In this document: piece by piece, positions 14,204 to 25,600 of the stretch
Layout: every line of letters starts with the position of its first letter
How positions within the stretch are numbered: position 1 is the stretch's first letter
From: Sialis fuliginosa
Taxonomy: Eukaryota > Arthropoda > Insecta > Megaloptera > Sialidae
Assembly (NCBI GenBank): GCA_961205875.1
Contig: OY540810.1
Location: forward strand, 30,690,001 to 30,754,000
Direction of reading: 5' to 3'
Length of the DNA stretch: 64,000 nucleotides
Program-made: the position numbers and the translations under genes
Notes under the pieces: generated by a model
What the model saw: the letters and a program-made list of their open reading frames with translations, nothing else
Told to the model about the DNA's origin: nothing
Database searches by the model: none

Positions 14204-14521
14204 GTGGAGACGATGTTCAACAACTGTGCGATGCCGGAGAAGAAGAGTTCCTAGAAATAATGGCGCTGATAGGGATGGCATCCAAACCACTGCACGTACG
14301 TCGGTTGCAGAAAGCTCTGCAAGAGTGGATGGTTAATCCTGCGCTGTTTCAAATACCTGTAATATCACTGAACTACGGTCCCGGTGATATCGGCGCTTCA
14401 ACGGCCAATTCTAGAATGTTGTTGCATCAAGCCACATTGGCGGCTTTGCAGCGCAATGACGTACCAGAGTCCAAAGTATCCAGGCATTCGCCTACCCCTA
14501 GGATTAACGATTATCCAAAAG
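14204..14521 (+). CDS. nab: nab exon encoding the second half of NCD1
   Basis: The acceptor is CACCAAAG and the donor is CCAAAAG|GTAAAA. Phase fits the previous exon exactly: one base carried over plus GT gives the second glycine of [17 protein letters not shown]. It continues through [19 protein letters not shown] and [18 protein letters not shown], an almost invariant NAB stretch. NCD1 mediates oligomerisation and binding to the R1 repression domain of EGR proteins in the known family. The tail (about 55 codons) is polar linker rich in N, S and P. A shorter reading starting at ATG 14260 exists inside this exon, but the upstream splice and homology show that it is not the start. The exon gives 105 whole codons and leaves one base for the next. 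Confidence 0.94.
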
Positions 14522-15704
14522 GTAAAAATTATATAGGCAAAAATGGGTACAAAAATCAAAGTCATTTTTTATGTGCAAAAAATTGTAGACTGAAATATAT
14601 TTGGTTCGTTAATTAATATACATATTATTAAATCATTATAATGTCTGTAGACGCATATTTATAAGCTATTAAGAAAATATATTATCGTATGAATGCACGT
14701 GCGGATTGTGGAGGAATTTCGATCTAAATATTTATCTAAAATTTGGAGCATTACTGTAAATATATTAGACAATAAATAATATTTATTATAATCTTAGACA
14801 AGGAAAGATAAAGAACAAATAACACATGCATTACGTTGTTACCATATCGCTCTAAGAGTCATAGGTGTATTATTCAGATTTTAAAATAAATATCAATTGT
14901 TTTTTATTATAAAATTAATAAATAATAAATGTTTTATATCGTCTTTAAAAGTATGTATTTCAGTGATAATTGATTAACAGAGAAATGTCTATTTGGAATT
15001 ATCATCTCTCATACATACAAAATTCAATACTAATTTAAAGCATATTTGCATATTATACATTTTCAACTGACGCCTCTGGGATAATATGCATGGAAATGAT
15101 GATTGTGACATTTACGAAAAGATGGCTGCCGTAAATTTTTGGTAACAGTTTCATATACGGACTATAGCATTGGTTGTTATGTATCCATAGTCTTTCTTAA
15201 TCTAAGATTATAATAAGATAATATATTTCAATTAAAAGAATGAATAATTGTAAAAAAACATTAACTTTCTTTGGTTAAAAAACTATATATTATAGAATTC
15301 GTACAAGACAAAACTAGCTTAAATTTTGACGAGATGAGGCAGTACTCACAATCAGTGTTTGAACTATTTATACGAATTTAATATATTTCTAATACGTTTT
15401 TTTGATTCACTGATGATACTATCATATATTTTAATATATGATACCATATATAATATTATACTAATAATGAATTTGATGGGATCAGCATAGAATTTTCCCT
15501 GGGAGCATCCCTTAGGCTTAGACTCAGACTCTGAACGAGAATAAAACAATCATATATGAAAAAAATATATAATTGTGATAATGGGTGTAGATATGAACAA
15601 TTTTCTATTATGCTATTACATTTTTATTTCACCGGTAGTAAAAGTAAGTAATTTGCATTAGATATCAACTTTCTTCAACTCGTTCATAATAAATGTTGTT
15701 AAAG

Positions 15705-15967
15705 TAATGCACGCGCCAGTCCACGGAACAATACCAAAAACAGTAACTCAAAACAGACAACAGGACGCGCAGTCTCCTGTGTCGGAAGTGGCGACGTCCT
15801 CGTGCACAGTTTCGAGCAACGTCAGCGGGTCCCCCACCTCAACGCCTGCACTCACAGACCTACAGATAACGCAGATATCCGACAACGCAGAACGACTTAC
15901 AAAGCTGCTACCTCGGGTAGAACCTAAGCATACCGGCACAAAGAAAAAAATATGTAAAGATCTTGAG
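15705..15967 (+). CDS. nab: nab linker exon, entering NCD2
   Basis: The exon begins after GTTGTTAAAG and ends at CTTGAG|GTAAAT. One carried base plus TA makes a valine, followed by MHAPVHGTIPKTVTQNRQQ, then a serine/threonine-rich linker (SPVSEVATSSCTVSS). The final third, ISDNAERLTKLLPRVEPK and KKKICKDLE, resembles the helix that opens NCD2 in the family. The length (2 + 87 codons) restores phase 0 for the next exon. The acceptor has a weak pyrimidine tract, so the 5' edge is the least certain of the five exons; the ATG at 15707 is internal, not a start. Assignment rests on phase, position and the NCD2-like C-terminal part. Confidence 0.78.
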
Positions 15968-16250
15968 GTAAATAGTTGACAATAACATTTCTGCATGAAA
16001 ATTTTATGTCTCGATAGCTGTTGAAAATTTTTTCATTTGCATCTAGAATTCAAATTATTTCCAAAATCGTTTCGTGAGTTATAAAAACTATAAAAATAAT
16101 AAAAATGAGCCGAAATCCTCTAATTGGTTTCGTGCAAGCGAAGTCGGACAATCTTTCGATTGATTATTTTACTGGTAACGATTGTTTCAACGTCGCTAAC
16201 AATAAGTCGCGAGGTGTCAAAGCGCAAAGATAAACAATAATGAAACAATA

Positions 16251-16598
16251 CAGGTAAACGTCGTTTTACGCCGGGGTTCCGTTCCGAGAGACACCGGCGT
16301 AAAATGAACACAAATATAATGTAACGATATAAGGTTAAATAAAAAAAAAATTATATCATACCTTTTTATTTTTCTTAAAAACAAAACGAAAACTAACTCG
16401 GAAACAATTTCACACACACAATAGGCAGCTCGCGTACACGGTAATAGAATAAAACAACGTGTAAAAGTGTGTCTGCTATTAGAATCGCAACACCTACTGT
16501 CGTCTGGTGTCGGCCGAACCGGGGAATCCCACGCCGGCACCAACCGGCGTAATTGTGAATCGGCGTAAATCGAACCAGCGTAAAACGACGTTTACCTG
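16251..16598. mobile_element. Tc1/mariner-like MITE with GGCGTAA repeats
   Basis: Terminal inverted repeats of 21 bases starting CAGGTAAACGTCGTTTTACG are flanked by TA on both sides (16249-16250 and 16599-16600). Inside, the motif GGCGTAA or its complement occurs several times near both ends, as expected of subterminal transposase-binding sites. There is no coding capacity. The element lies in the third supported nab intron. Confidence 0.8.
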
Positions 16599-16878
16599 TA
16601 CTGATAAAATATGTGTAAATAAATAATATGCTATAATAAATAATCACATAATTATAGAAACATAAATAATGATAATAAAGTAGAGATATGAACAATAAAA
16701 AATGTATAACTATGAATACAAATACAGATATATACATCAAAGATAAATGTATAATTGTGACATTAATTTGGATGAATTTTAATTTAAATAATGAAATACT
16801 TAAATACTCGTGAGTTTTTGTTCATTTTAAATTCAAAAATTATGCTGACAATTTTTACTAACAAAGTTAGGATTGTTG

Positions 16879-17245
16879 CAGTGGCGTAAATAGGGGGGGG
16901 GGGGGGGGATTAAGGTGATCAATCACCCCTCCATGAGTTCTACCAAGAAATTTTTTTAAACTTATAGTATGAAGAAAATAGTAAAAGTAAATAGGAAATA
17001 GGAAAAAATGGGTAAATTAAGAGTAAAAAAAAGTCTTTGCTTAATTTTTAATTGAATGACCTTTTTTTTTAGTTTTAAGGACTAGTCTAACTATAATTTA
17101 TATAACTATTGTTATACGATCAAAAAAAAAAGGTCATTCATTTTAAAATGATAATAATATTTTTTTTTAAGTTTGTCTATTTTGGGGGTTACGGCCCTAG
17201 TCATACCCCCCCCCCCCTCTTCGCAAAAAGCTACCTACGCCACTG
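16879..17245. mobile_element. hAT-like MITE with exact 8-bp duplication
   Basis: The ends are CAGTGGCGTAAATAGG and GCTACCTACGCCACTG, with the exact duplication GATTGTTG at 16871-16878 and 17246-17253. A long G run follows the left end and a long C run precedes the right end. Inside, a 17-bp perfect inverted repeat (GAATGACC plus T9 at 17054-17070, its complement at 17123-17139) could form a hairpin. There is no transposase. Confidence 0.9.
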
Positions 17246-17686
17246 GATTGTTGCACATAGAAAGTCGTAATTTCTCGCGAGTATATTATTATTGTACATA
17301 TTGCAACTATAGAAAAACCTTACTTTTAACTTTTTCTTTAAGTTTCCTTTCGGCACAGTTATAAATCTTTTTCCAGAAGTTTTCTGAGTTGAATTATTAC
17401 AACAAGGCACGAAACAATATTTATAACTTATTATTTTTCGTGCGTTTTCGGCAACATGGCGCGCCGAGTACCTTTTTTAAACTTGACATTTTGGGGTCGG
17501 AATAAACTTTTAGAGTATAAACAAATTTTCTACGATGTTTTTTTACCTCTTATAGATTACATTAAACAGGTTTCTAAGGGTTATCATCTTTGACCGGATT
17601 GTTGCACCTCGATGACATATTGTACTTTGATTTTGCTTGCATGTAATTTCTCTTTAACACCAAACATAACAGTGTACTGTCAACAG

Positions 17687-17937
17687 CACGTGATGCAGAT
17701 GCGCGAAGACGACCCGCGGCGGACAGACGAGATAAGACGATACGCCGCTATCTACGGCCGGTTCGACTGCAAACGGCGCTCTCACAAGCCGCTGACGCTG
17801 CACGAGGTGCTGGTGAACGAGGCGGCGGCGCAGATATGCAGACGTGTCCCGGCGCTTCTGACGCGCAGGGACGAGCTGTTTCCGCTCGCCAGACAGCTCG
17901 TAAGGGACGTAGACGCCCACAGATACCACGCAGACAC
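17687..17937 (+). CDS. nab: nab exon encoding NCD2
   Basis: This is the core of the second NAB conserved domain, the part that carries transcriptional co-regulatory activity in the family. It starts in phase 0 after GTCAACAG with [20 protein letters not shown], then [38 protein letters not shown] and [16 protein letters not shown]. The blocks IYGRFD, LTLHE, VNEAAAQ and [10 protein letters not shown] are diagnostic. The donor is GACAC|GTAAGT, leaving two bases (AC). The exon is strikingly GC-rich compared with the flanking introns, as expected for a constrained coding exon here. The in-frame extension upstream to an ATG at 17612 is intronic readthrough. Confidence 0.92.
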
Positions 17938-18248
17938 GTAAGTCTACGAACAGGGCCGGTCATGTTTATATTGTGTACTAACATCAAATATTATTGTGCC
18001 TTGTAGAGAGCAAAAATATAGTCGTCTGTTTTCAAGCAATTAATCTTAAACTTTATCGTAGTTAGTAAACGGACGATTTACTGTGACTAAATTAAAGATA
18101 ACTTTTTCCAATAAGGGCTGAAGTTTATACATGATTTATTATTTACATAAAGATGGGTGTTTTAACATTTTAATCGCCATGGGATATTATAGTCAGCTCT
18201 CAATATTTTTGACTTCATATAAGCTATGAAACACGGATCAAGCATTTA

Positions 18249-18801
18249 CATTAAGGTGTTTTTTTTCTTGATCCTGTTAGCCTATGTTTTAGCTTGAGAT
18301 CAAAAGTTGTCTCAAAATTTCAGACTCGTAGATCAACCCTGTGAACGGTGCAAACCGAGTCTTTTTCCCATTTGATTAATATATGGGAAAAATTATTTTT
18401 TTACTTATGCGTGAATAGCTCGTTGAAAAATTTATTTATTTTAATTTCACACACAGTAAAATTTTATAGAATTTAAAAAGTTCCCAAGCGCTCAATTCAT
18501 AGATCCAGTATTTTTAAAGATATTTTATGTTCGTTTAAACTTAAACATTATCATAAAAAGTAAAATCCAATTTTTATAATAATTTTTAAACAAACATATC
18601 TTTAAAATTATTGGATTTATGAATTGAGCACTTAATTCTCTACAAAATAATTGCTCTGAGAAATTTAAAAAAAAAGAAAAAGACTCGGTTTACGCCGTTC
18701 ACAGGTTTGATCTACGAAATTTTGGGACAATTAACTTTTGATCCGAAGCTAAAACAAAGGCTAATGGGACTGAGAAAAATAAAATAAAAAACACCCTAAT
18801 G
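18249..18801. mobile_element. long palindromic MITE (CATTARGGTG ends)
   Basis: The termini CATTAAGGTGTTTTTT and its near-complement AAAAAACACCCTAATG are bordered by TA (18247-18248 and 18802-18803), suggesting a Tc1/mariner-type mechanism. The two halves are inverted copies of each other over most of their length, including the blocks around 18330-18370 and 18665-18720, with many substitutions. There is no ORF. It lies in the last nab intron. Confidence 0.75.
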
Positions 18802-18929
18802 TACATGCTTTTTGTTTCAATTTCGGCTGCAAGGAATGGCAAACATTTCTTGTGCATTAAATGTCTTTCGTCAAGTAGCGACTGCCTGATCGTGGCAGTC
18901 AATGGTTTACTTAACTTAACTCTAAAAAT

Positions 18930-19055
18930 TAGGGCTGCGCGCCGAGAAGAGACTCGAAAGCAAAATCGAGACCGAGACAAGTTTGACTTAAATTCGTACG
19001 AGATAGTTGTAACTTCAGTTACAAACGCTCTCGTGATGTCTTATGTGTAGCCCTA
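18930..19055. mobile_element. small hAT-like element (TAGGGCTG ends)
   Basis: The ends TAGGGCTGCGC and GTGTAGCCCTA are flanked by CTAAAAAT and TTAAAAAT (7 of 8 identical). The interior carries GAGACTCG / GAGACCGAGAC strings also seen in the repeats at 11288-11417, 35868-35930 and 61590-61960. Confidence 0.7.
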
Positions 19056-19867
19056 TTAAAAATTTATAAGATGAATGGGGTAAGTTCAAAATGAAAGATA
19101 ACTTTATTTTGGTTTTGTATTTTTTAATATTGTGGCGATAAATGAGTTAAAACACAAATACTTTTTGATTTTATTGGAAAAATCTTTACAAATTAAGATA
19201 GAAATATAAAAAGCGGGTGTTCAAATGTAGTTTGACCGGTCCTGTTTATATATGACGGTGGTGGTAAGTTACTAACTTCCTACAAGTAAGTATAATTAAC
19301 AAATATCAAATACCTTATAATATGTAATACATATATCGTCGGTATGCAAAAAAATCCACTAATACGGGGATATACCCCCCCCCCCCCACCCCCTTAGCGA
19401 CGTCACTGTATACCGACAGTATTTTTATATGAAAATTAAATAGATGTACGTTTTTATAAAATAAGAATAATAAAAAAAAGTCGAAGAACACAAAATACAG
19501 TAGAGTACATTCATTTTGACTAAGTATGCAAATCATATTTTAACAATATTATTCATGCATGTGCTAACCGAGTAACGTAATCTGAAAAATACGTGGCCCC
19601 TACTTTGTTTTGCATATATATTTTTTTACATAACAGCTATACTGTGATACCTACACGGAGATATATAATTAAAAATTTACAATCCGTATTGTAATAATTA
19701 CAATCTTTTATTTAAAAATGCAATAAGTTAATTATTACTATACAGGTAGTAAATTTTTATTTAGAAATTATAATTTATCAATTTTTCTCCGTGATATTGA
19801 TAGATCAATATCGAAATGTGTTATTACATTACACCGGTATTTATGTTGTTTTATTTTGCATGACAAG

Positions 19868-19991
19868 AAGTATGTCCCCGGCCAGAACGCGGTCGATGAG
19901 CACCAACTCCTCGGATAGCGAAACGTCGGTAAGCGGCGGCGACTCCAAGCCAAAATCTCCGCGCAGTATCGACTCGTCACCCGGAAGATGA
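19868..19991 (+). CDS. nab: nab terminal exon with stop codon
   Basis: After a TTTTGCATGACAAG acceptor, one base completes the AC carried from the NCD2 exon (threonine). The exon then reads SMSPARTRSMSTNSSDSE, TSVSGGDSKPKSPRSIDS and SPGR before TGA at 19989-19991. It is a low-complexity Ser/Arg/Pro tail with repeated RSMS and SP sites, so phosphorylation is plausible. Phase agreement and the RS-type composition support it as the C-terminus. It is short compared with vertebrate NABs, so an extra or alternative exon between 17937 and 19868 cannot be excluded. An overlapping second acceptor three bases downstream (AAG AAG) could remove one serine. Confidence 0.75.
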
Positions 19992-20099
19992 ATCTATCAT
20001 TTCGATTATTATAATCAAGACTAGTCTATATACACATGTATTTATAATTGTAAAAATATAGTTGGTTTGCTATATTATAATAGTCATTATAAACTCGTC

Positions 20100-20221
20100 C
20101 AGTGGTGGATTTACAAAATTGCCGCCCATAGACACTTATATTATATATCATTAACTCGAAATGCTCAGTAGGCAAAATACTAGATCTAGTCTGACCTAGG
20201 CCTATTGATAAATCTGCCAGT
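20100..20221. mobile_element. decayed hAT-like MITE in the likely nab 3' UTR
   Basis: The left end reads CAGTGGTGGATTTA. The right end is a degraded complement of it (GATAAATCTGCCAG). The CAGTGG start is shared with several other elements in this window. No target-site duplication is left, so the borders are approximate. Confidence 0.4.
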
Positions 20222-20641
20222 CTTTGTAAAAAGTACTTTTACTAATGTAATGTAACTACAAAAAAGAAAGAAAGAAAGAAATGTTTTAAACCAGTACTTC
20301 TCAAAATTGTGACAGGTGCGTTGTCAAACTTTGGGAAATACTATTTTAAATAATATATGTTTGTATAACGAATATAAACAGCTAGATTGTTATGAATGCA
20401 CGACACCTATTTTCATAAGAACTATTTCTTTTGTTTTCGTATAATATTGATAAATATTGTAATAATTATTTGTACATATATGTTAATGTAAATATAAGTA
20501 AATTATATATTATAACAATCAGTTTTAATTAATTATTTATCTCATTGTTAGTATGAAAAAAAACATGTATTAAACATATACAATTATACATACTTTTATT
20601 AAAAAATAGATTATTAATCGTTTTTGTGCCCTCAAGATCCA

Positions 20642-20647
20642 AATAAA
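20642..20647 (+). promoter_or_regulatory. candidate nab polyadenylation signal
   Basis: This is an AATAAA hexamer about 650 bases after the nab stop. A second AATAAA-containing stretch follows near 20704, and an ATTAAA lies near 20570. In DNA this AT-rich such hexamers are common by chance, so only position supports the call; the nab 3' UTR would then run from 19992 to roughly 20665. Confidence 0.3.
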
Positions 20648-22471
20648 ATATAACAATACGTATGGTTTGTTTTATTTAATATTTTAATTTACGAAAAGAT
20701 TCAATAAAAATGTACCTACCTACCGGTTTTGTTGGAATTTTGTAGAAAAATACCCTTTTTGATGTAAAAATAAAACTAACGTAACTATTTAATTTTTCGT
20801 TTATTGTACAGATAATTTTCGGGCGATATGTATTTTAATTAATTAATACATCGTAGCGTTTTTTTTTGAATTTAGAAATAATTTGGGGTACTAACACAAT
20901 AAATATTTAAAGAATATTGTGTACATATAAATAAATATCAAATAATTAGAACCTATTTTAAATATGTATACTATATATCACATCATGTGATATATTTTTA
21001 ATAATCCTATATTTTTATACTGTCAAACCGTAACGTTTCAATTCGCGCGCCATTAATATAAAACACCAGTGCTACCAGCTTACAACGTTAATGCCATATT
21101 AACTACAACGACTACAACCCCTACGCCGGCCTACGGCACACTACGGTATTCTAGCCGCCAAGCAGACTTTGCCGCCAAAACGCTAATGGCACAGGCTAAT
21201 GGCCACCATTACGACGTATATTGTGGATATAGGAATTAGAAATGTCCATGATTTATAAGTTTATTTGACGATACTGGCGTTTCATCGATCACATATTTTA
21301 ACAATAAGTTTGTGGAACTTCAGGTCAGTTTTTCTTTTACTTTAATGCATTAACCTTTACAAAATTGTAATTTTTGTATGATCAATTTATATTTTATTTA
21401 TTTATTAAGCATTAAAAACTCTGGACATTATTAAATTAATAATTGATTCTTGATCACCCGTTTATTAAAAAATAATGTTTGTTACAGTTTGAAATTTGTG
21501 AACAGTCATCTTTCGAGCAAATATTTCAGTAAGTTGGTTGAAAATGATAGCTACGTGCAGAAAGACAATGTTGGGCAATAGTTGGTTTTGATAAACTTCC
21601 TTGGTCGTGTATAAATGTAGCTATATTTACACTGGTCGCATTTAAAAGAACATCATTAATAAACATGTCATTATGTTTTGTATTAATTAATATTTGTACT
21701 TTCAAATAAAATGTATTATGATTTTATATTGTTTCTATTTTTAACAATGAATAAATAAAAGTTTTAAATATATATGAAAGGAAATATATCGTCCCTTGTA
21801 AAGCAGAGTGTCGTAAGCACTTTTTAATGTAAAGTCACATTTATGATACTCTTCTCTCGAATGTTATTTTTGCAATGTACAGGTAGGCAAAGTAGAAGAA
21901 CTTGTAAAGGTAGGGCTATAAATTTACCTATTTTGTGATATAAAAAATATTCAGGCAACTTGTATTTAATATATTCATTGACATAAAAAAAAACCAATGA
22001 AAATGTTATGAGGGTTAATAGCAAACAAATTATAAACTTGCGCCCTCTGTGAATGATATATTAAACTAAATATCTTGTCGGTAATGCAGGTGCCTAGAAT
22101 ATTACCAAGATAAATTTTAAAGAATTCTGTATTACCATTGATAATTGCATTTTGTCATTGTCATATAGATGGCGCTCTTCTAATTCTTTTGATAGTGATA
22201 CAACACCACGAGCGTCGTAAGCTTGTTGACTCGCCATGCCGAGCCCCCCTTAGCCCCAGACCCACAGCATAGAGCTCTGTCAGCCTCTTCGTTGTAGGGT
22301 CCATGATGATTATACTTGTTATTGATCAGTATTGATCACTAGTATTATTTCTTAAAAAAATAAGGAAACATATTTTTGTTAATCCTTACATATTATAAAA
22401 CACAACGTTACTTTGTCCGTTCGTACGCATACCACTCGAGAACCACTTATCCGATTTACGCGTTTAAAAAA

Positions 22472-22633
22472 AGTGGCGTAGTAACGGGGGGGGGGTCGGG
22501 AACGACCCCCCCCCCCGAAATATTCTGTGTTTTAAAAAAACGTATGTTTTGAGAAAACATCAGTTCAAAATACCTTAAAAAAATTAACTCATATGTATTT
22601 AACCCCCCAAAATGTTTTCTTACTACGCCACTG
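22472..22633. mobile_element. hAT-like MITE with G-run/C-run hairpin
   Basis: AGTGGCGTAGTAACGGGG (the first C is lost) and CTTACTACGCCACTG are matching ends. Just inside the left end a G10 run, TCGGGAACGA and a C12 run form a strong hairpin. No duplication survives. Confidence 0.65.
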
Positions 22634-24225
22634 ATTCATGTATAGCTATGTTCTTTGCCCAGGTTTTAGTATATATTTTGTTACATTAGGTAACATAAGG
22701 AAAAAGCAGTGACGGTAATAGTAAATCAAGTCGGAAAAAAGTTTGCATTACACTGTCTAAACCGTTAAATATTGAACAATATAATGCAGTAAAGAATTGT
22801 GTAGAATAAAAAGATCTAAAATAATTCAACTATATTTTTCAAAAATCCCAAACAATAATTCCGTAATCCACGCAAGCGAAGCCGCGCGCATAGCATTAAA
22901 TAAATATTAAAAGTCCCACCATTTTATTTTAAAATCAAAACCTTTTTTTGATAATATCAAAAGAAAAAGAGAGTAAGTAGCTGTCAGATTTTTCAATAAG
23001 AAAATGCTTTTATTAAAAAAAAAATAGAACAATAAGAATTGTTCCCGCTCAAATCAAATAACGACATTGACATTTTCTGATAATATCACTAACTCTTTCG
23101 ATGAACAACAAAATACTAATTATTTACAGCAAAGGTGTTCGAAAACAAATTGTCAGTTTTAATTATTCATAATACAGTACGACAAGTTAGATAAAGATAA
23201 CAAAGAAAAGTTTTAATTGCGTTCTGTGGTACGCAGTCGGGCCCGCTGCGAGCGCATCAATAGAAACTTTCACCGGGAGCTGTGCCAACTTCCGGTTGTA
23301 CTACGTAACTTTGTACCGCGCATATTCAAAGAGGGAATCGCTTATATGCAGTGTTGAGATTGTTCAAGTATGATCAATATTTTGAAAAAAAAATTTATAG
23401 ATTTTTTATAATTTAAAATGCATTTGTAAATGTTTTTCTTTTATTATGATTATTTTTAACTTTGGTATAACAAAAAATTAAGTTTTCTTATTAACCCTAC
23501 TAAGAGAGGTATGTTTGACCGGTTAGCGTTTTTGTAACAGAAGCAAACCAAAATCTTTCTACGAGGTGTTTCAGGTGTTTGTATTATGTTGTACTTCAAC
23601 ACAAATCTATTGCCGTGTATAATGTATAGTGTTTCAGACCAGATACTGAGTGGGTATTTCAGAAAGATCAGTCTTGCGCGCCAGCGTAAATTTAAAATCA
23701 GTATATTTCGATATTCAGAGCAGTTACCACGCGGGTTTTAGTCTCAAATTATAGATCTCGATTATATCTACGAGGTACAAGTAAATATCAAAACATTTAA
23801 ACAGTGTTAATGAGTGATAAATTTAATATTATAAAAAACAACAACTAAAATTTTAATTTTTAAATCCATGATTAGGCTTGTAAATATTAATAAATTGAAT
23901 TGAAACAAAAAATAATAGTATATCAGCATGTAATCTCAACGACCTATGTTTTTAATTTTTTGATTAAAGTTTTTTAACTTGAATAAAAGAATATAAAGTA
24001 AATTTCGTATTTCTACGATTGCGTTTGTAAATATTAATTAATTAATTGTTATTAATTAATTATGTTCGTACAAATCATAAGAACTATATTATACAATACA
24101 GTTATATTTATATATATTTATTTATTTAGACTAAGTTTACACAAACATTTTGTGTCTATTTTACAAAATTTCAAACGTTTCTGTGTAACAAAAAAAATGT
24201 ATCAATCCATGAGTTTGAATTTTAT

Positions 24226-24503
24226 TTAATTTCGGGGGGGGTTTTGATATTCCAAAAAATATGCGAAATTTTTTTGACGGAAAAAACAAAAAATTTTGTT
24301 AATTATGACTTTTATTGACTAAAAAAAAAAAAAAAGGTCATTTGGTTCAACATTTTTGTTTTTATTTCGCATATTTTAACAGCATTAAAAATTTCGGGGG
24401 GGGTTATTATCACAAAAATTCCAAATTGTTATACTAATTTCATATATTTTAAAATTTCGGGGGGGGTTTCGACCCCAAAACCCCCCCCGTTCCTACGCCA
24501 CTG
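24226..24503. mobile_element. hAT-like fragment with repeated G8 runs
   Basis: The right end CGTTCCTACGCCACTG is clear; the left end is missing. TTTCGGGGGGGGTT recurs three times (near 24231, 24392, 24457), followed by a C8 run. A GACT-A15-GGTCA string is at 24317-24340. Confidence 0.5.
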
Positions 24504-25197
24504 CTCTCGACACAGTCACGCCTATTTTTCTATAACACTGAGCATGTAGTTTATTAATAAATTTTTGTTTAAAGTTTATACCTAATATTGAACTAATATG
24601 GTGTAAAAGATTATAATCCTGAAAATGAAAATAATATTTGTGATAAAATATTTTACACAAGACGTCTTCTAAATGAAATTTCCTTTCAATGTGAATTAAA
24701 ATTTAGGTTTGAACAACATTATCAAATTATTATCTTTCATTCGGTGGCAGAAATACAATTTCGAATATTTGATTGGTATATTACAGTGGGTGGCTCGAAC
24801 CTTCTTCTTTCCACCCCCACCCATCACTCACATAGCGTAGCAAGGGCTGAGGTTATATAACTAATGCTGGCCATACATTCGATGATTAGAATTATTAATA
24901 CTCGGTATTATCAAAAATGCTGTTGTGTTATGTTGTCTATGTATTTTTGAGATTTAGTTTAAGGTTTCTATACAAATAAAATCCATTGATATAACACTAT
25001 TATACAAGTCTCGAGGCTTCCGCGGTGATCTTGATATGGATCTTGGCTTACACCCAGAAGCCAAGATCCATACGCTATTATGTCTATAAAAAAAATGTTC
25101 TTGTACATATATATTCTTTTGCTTGCAAATATATTTTAATAATACTGTCAATGAGTATGTTTTGATTTGAGAATACATTTTAAAAAGTATTTGTAAG

Positions 25198-25364
25198 CAG
25201 TGGCGCACCCAAGTAGGGGGGTTGGAGGCTAGAATCCTCCCGAATTTGTCAATATACATTACTAATCCAACAATTATGATGAATGAAAAATGAAATATAA
25301 AAATTATATATAATTACAAAAAAAGTTGACCCCCACCCCGAATTTTTTTCTGGGCGCGCCACTG
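25198..25364. mobile_element. hAT-like MITE (CAGTGGCGC ends)
   Basis: CAGTGGCGCACCCAAG and CTGGGCGCGCCACTG ends are flanked by TTTGTAAG and TTTGTATG (7 of 8). Non-coding. Confidence 0.87.
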
Positions 25365-25467
25365 TTTGTATGTATTCTGATTCACTGTTTTTGGTCCTTA
25401 GTGTAGTACCGGATTTTAGAAACGGGGGCCTCTGGGTAGAGAACAATAAAGTCCTTATTTAGTAGAC

Positions 25468-25600
25468 CAGTGCACCAAATTTTTTAGATTGCATACCCCT
25501 AAGACGATATTAATTATAAGTTGTACCCCCTATAATATAATATAATACACATACAGTATTTTGAAGGGAAACTTGGCGTACCCCACTTTGGAGAGCACTG
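25468..25600. mobile_element. hAT-like MITE (CAGTGCWC ends)
   Basis: The left end is CAGTGCACCAAATTTTTTAG and the right end is CTTTGGAGAGCACTG. The flanks TAGTAGAC and GTGTAGAC agree at 6 of 8. GCATACCCCTAAG and GGCGTACCCC are subterminal. Confidence 0.72.

Larger units (their letters stand above)
13799..19867 (+). other. nab introns between the five supported exons
   Basis: Four introns occupy 13799-14203, 14522-15704, 15968-17686 and 17938-19867. All begin with GT and end with AG. The first two hold nothing recognisable. The third carries two MITEs (16251-16598 and 16879-17245). The fourth carries a long-inverted-repeat element (18249-18801) and a small hAT-like element (18930-19055). A C-tract ending in a CACTG-type terminus near 19378-19408 looks like another hAT end without a partner. 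Confidence 0.85.

Noticed and set aside
14260..14616. 118-codon frame starting MALIGMASK
   Set aside because: It is part of the nab NCD1 exon read past its donor into the intron; the true exon is 14204-14521.
15748..15996. Antisense frames over nab exons (also 17654-17929 and 17748-17987)
   Set aside because: Shadows of GC-rich nab exons; no protein family resemblance.
17950..19243. CAGGGCCGGTCA and TGACCGGTCCTG as ends of one large element in the last nab intron
   Set aside because: The tips match, but the 8-bp flanks (TCTACGAA, TTTATATA) do not; may be two unrelated tips.
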